Translations under genes and position numbers: made by a program | Source: Euglena gracilis | Taxonomy: Eukaryota; Euglenida; Euglenophyceae; Euglenales | Length of the DNA stretch: 64,000 bases | Direction: 5' to 3' | Assembly: GCA_039621445.1 (NCBI GenBank) | Contig: CP154957.1 | Span: 9,281,071-9,345,070, forward strand | Shown here: piece after piece, positions 33,536-64,000 of the stretch | Layout of the letters: each line of letters begins with the position of its first letter | Numbering within the stretch: position 1 is the first letter of the stretch | Notes under the pieces: generated by a model | What the model was told of the DNA's origin: nothing | The model's database searches: none | What the model saw: only the letters and a program-made list of their open reading frames with translations

Positions 33536-36492
33536 CAACAGACAACACGAAACTGCACACACGCACACAGACCACTCATATGTTCGCTGCTGAAAGTGCA
33601 TTGCATTCACATCATATCCCAACCCCCCCCCCCACACCATTCACAGGGCCACCGTCCTCCGTGTTCCGACAGGATGCCGGAGCAGGAGGCCAGCCAAATG
33701 GACCAGCGTCGTAGTGCAAGAGGTTGCTGCTTTGCAAATATTGTGTTTTTGCGGTGAAGGTGGGGTGTAAGCCAGATTTTGGATGCCCGAAAAATGGGAG
33801 GGTCCACAAAGAAGAGAAGCACGTCAGTTTCGTCCAGTTTTTTTATGTTTGTGAAGGGGGAGGAAGAACAGAAGAAAATCCGGCACGGTCATGCGCCATA
33901 TACCCAACACCTAGCATTTCTAGGCCACACGATATTTTTTTTTTTTCAGGTATAAATGAACGGGCGAACCGTTGCTTTTTTTTTTGTGAATGACGCCATA
34001 TTTTTAGAAGTCCAAAAAAAAAAAACCGACAGACAGAACCGAACATTTCTTTGTCAGATCGTTTTGACCAAAGGGAGATTCATGCAAGAAAAAAAGGGGG
34101 GCAGGGGTGTTTTGGAGGCATGCCGGCGAATGGTTTCATTTTTTTGGTCAAGGCGGGTTTTTAAAAAATGCGGGGGTCAAAAGGGACTGATGAAGAGCTT
34201 TCCAGGTAAAAGAAAACAGATGGGATGAAAAAATTGTTTAAAAATTCAACCAATTTTGAGTGAGAGTTCGGTTGTCAGTGGGGGAGATTTTTTTTTCATA
34301 AGAGTGGCAAATTAAAATGTCATGTCTTGTAAAAAGGGAAAAAGGGAGGGACCGATAATCAAAAATGAAAGGCAGAAAAAATGCTATTAGATTTTAATAA
34401 AAAATGAAGTGCGAAAGGACATCGGAACTGCATTAAAAAATAAACAGATTTGTGTGAGTATGGGTGGGTTGGGGTGGGGGTGGTAAGATACAATTTTTGA
34501 AAGAGAAAAAAAAAACCTAAGAAAGTTTTTTTTTGGGGAAGGACGGTAAAAAAAAAAAGGGAAAGCAAAGGGAAAAAGGGAAAAAAGGGGGGGAGGCTTT
34601 TAGATAAAAATTCGCAAAACGGGGTCTTAACAAACACCTAACAAGATACAACAAAAAAGAAAAGGTTGATTCATGAGGGAAGGTTCTGTTGGGCGTTTTT
34701 GTTCGCTTTTGTGTTTTTTCAACAGACCATGAGAATAAAAAACAAACTAACAAAAATCATCCAGTGGTAAAGAAGAGGAAATGGCGGTTCGTCGGGGGTG
34801 GACCCGATCCAAAAAAGGTTGCAGGTGGCCAATGTCGAGGAGGGGACTGAGGTGGGTCGTCACCGTGCCCCCCCCCCACCCCCCCTCCCCCCCCCCATTA
34901 TGCGGTGGCGCTTGTAAAGCAGCAGTTGTTTGGATGCCCGAAAATGTCAGTTCACAAAGATCAGCACAATCATTTCCATACATCTAGCTTGTTATTATCA
35001 TATTTTTCATTAAATTGAAAACAGAAGAATTATGATAATATTTTAGCATGCGCCATTTTTTCGCTGACCCTCCCCTGTCTATGCACCACCACCACGTCAC
35101 CTCCCCCCCCCCCTATTTTTGGCACGGCCAATTCTGAGGGCATTACCTGGCGTTTTTCATTGGAGGCCTTGACGCCGCGTCCTGACCACTAGAATGTACC
35201 AGCTTTGACACGGAAAAACCCAACGCCGGAAGGACCGAGCTGAACCGTCCCCTCAAGATTCTTTGTCAGGAACAATGCTTCACCCCCCCAGGGTTGTATG
35301 GGCAGGCTGGGGGGTTGGCAGGGTTCAAAATGAGGCAATTCAAAATGCCGGAAAATGCAGGATGGTCCAACATTACCCCCACCTCCTTCGTCAAGAGCAG
35401 GGCGGTCCACAAGGGGCGAGATTATTTTTTGTGAAGGACCGCCCCTTGAGGACTGCCCTTAGGCTGAAGGGACAGCCAATGGCCATTGGGGTCGAACGGG
35501 GTAGAAAATTAAAAGGTCGAAAAATTCATTTTTTTATGTTTTAGAAATAAAGGTTGGGCCAACCCGCGCATTTTTGAAAATATTCCCTTGCCAATATCTC
35601 AATTTTCCCCGAAATGGCCAAAAAAATCGCGAAAATGCCAAAAATAGCACTTTTTTCAAAAAATTTCGGCACCTGCGGCATCAAAAATTGTATCCCACCC
35701 GGGGGGGGGGGGGGGGCTCGGGCCCATCCACTACCCCCCTCCCCCCAGGGGGTCCACGACAAAAAAAAACACAAAAAACCTGATTCAATGAAAAATTGGG
35801 GAGGGGGTCAGGTTTGGGTTCCAGTGCCGGCGACCAAGCCAATTCTCCTTGAAATTGCCAGGGAGGTGACCGGTCTGGCGTTTTCGTCAACCCATTCATG
35901 AACCCGGCTCCTTAAGGGGAATTAAAAAAAAACCTCCCAGCACACAGCACAATGCATTTTTTTTAAGACCGGGGGGGGGGAGGGGGGGTCCTCCACCCAC
36001 CCACCCCCTGGGGACATTCTCCTGGGCCAGCCGGGACCAGGGCCCAAAACCAACCCCCTGGCAGGTGCCTGCTATTGGCAGGCGCCTCCGCACCCCCCCC
36101 CCATGGCTTCTGGTCGCCTGGTCGCCCTTCAGCTTTGGGGTGGGGCCATACCGTTGCTTAACACCTGTCCCCCCCCCGGGGTGACTGACTGGTTTTCTGA
36201 CCAAGATCCCCCCCCCCAGGGGGTGGGGTATGCCCGAAAATGAAAAGTGGCTGGCCTGGAGCCGAAGGCGCTGGAAATTTTTTGGACTTTTTGAGACTTT
36301 TTGGAAAATGTTCATTGCCTCCTGAAGAGTGGCCGATCCCCCCCCCCCCGTGGGGTAAACTGACTGACTGGTTTTTTTCAGAGTGGAAAGTGACCCCCCC
36401 CTCCCCACCCAGGGGTCGCTAAGCAATGGTAGGGGTGGTCCGCCTACGCCCCGATGCCGACCGCACTGTCGGGTCGCAGGGTCCCTGCCGCC

Positions 36493-63731
<27,239 letters not shown>

Positions 63732-64000
63732 GCCAAATGACAGGGGGTTGAATTGGGATTGGATGTCAGGCAGACAATTTTTTTCCTCTCGCGCAAAAGG
63801 ACAGTGTTGGTTGTGTGTGTGTGTGTGTGTTTGTGTCCAACTTTTTGAGCGGCTGGTCGCCTGCCGGCCCTGCATTCGTGGCTCGTTTTTTGCGGGGACG
63901 ATTTGGAACAATTTAACCTTTGGTTCCCGCAGATTGCCCAGAAATGACGCCTGCTTCATTTGCCCAACCCTCCCCTGTGCATGCTGGTGGCCCACTGAAT
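63732..64000 (+). other. intron or 3' flank, possible exon start at the window edge
   Basis: Short (GT)n near 63.81 kb; a CCCGCAG acceptor near 63930 is followed by GC-rich sequence that is open in one phase to the window end. Too short to judge. Confidence 0.4.

Larger units (their letters stand above)
31643..36492. other. gap region: repeats and low complexity, no exon seen
   Basis: Holds a dispersed repeat at 32.86-33.25 kb, a CA microsatellite (33.44-33.54 kb), A- and T-rich DNA (33.9-35.05 kb), a repeat unit at 35.40-35.60 kb related to 43.77 and 50.39 kb, and C-run hairpins at 35.70-36.43 kb. Probably the intergenic space or a large 5' intron of the ARM gene. Confidence 0.5.

Overview
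The window looks like a eukaryotic nuclear locus, most likely from a euglenid flagellate or alga. Short GC-rich exons, all on the + strand, sit in long repeat-filled introns. Two intron classes are interleaved in the same genes. One is the ordinary GT-AG class. The other has no GT/AG ends: it carries CAG or CGG at intron positions +4 to +6 and CTG at -8 to -6, with these ends inside an inverted repeat. As I recall it, that second pattern is the published description of euglenid 'nonconventional' introns. I assign the organism from intron structure and protein families only; no rRNA or organellar marker is present.

Left part (about 1.0-21.3 kb): one receptor-type class III adenylyl cyclase gene, 5' end outside the window. 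Exons at 1.0-3.4 kb encode a Cache-type extracellular sensor. An exon at 6.7 kb encodes one membrane helix and a juxtamembrane helix. Exons from 8.0 to 16.3 kb encode one complete cyclase catalytic domain, with both metal aspartates, the ATP-specifying Lys and Asp, and the Asn/Arg pair. Exons from 17.3 to 21.3 kb encode a tail and a Ser/Pro-rich linker. The catalytic motif DIWGRTVN is only produced by removing a nonconventional intron.

Middle part (21.3-36.5 kb): mostly repeats and low-complexity DNA, with a few possible exons I could not chain. It is either intergenic or holds the 3' end of the cyclase gene and the 5' end of the next gene.

Right part (36.5-63.7 kb): about 27 exons of a very large armadillo/HEAT-type alpha-helical repeat protein, reading phase kept across almost every junction. 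No enzyme domain is visible; it is probably a scaffold. Whether it is separate from the cyclase or one giant gene is not resolved.

Most interesting observation: several repeats inside introns start with CAG/CGG, end with CTG, have terminal inverted repeats and are flanked by 8-bp direct repeats (about 11.9, 13.4, 28.4, 52.8 and 57.8 kb). The 57.8 kb copy is itself a nonconventional intron, and splicing it out restores exactly one copy of its 8-bp target. A close relative of the same element lies at 55.5 kb inside a GT-AG intron. This suggests nonconventional introns arise from, or still behave as, small terminal-inverted-repeat transposons that make 8-bp target duplications, with splice positions set by the target duplication.

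Flanking exons are joined at the protein level in this annotation; no transcript data were available.
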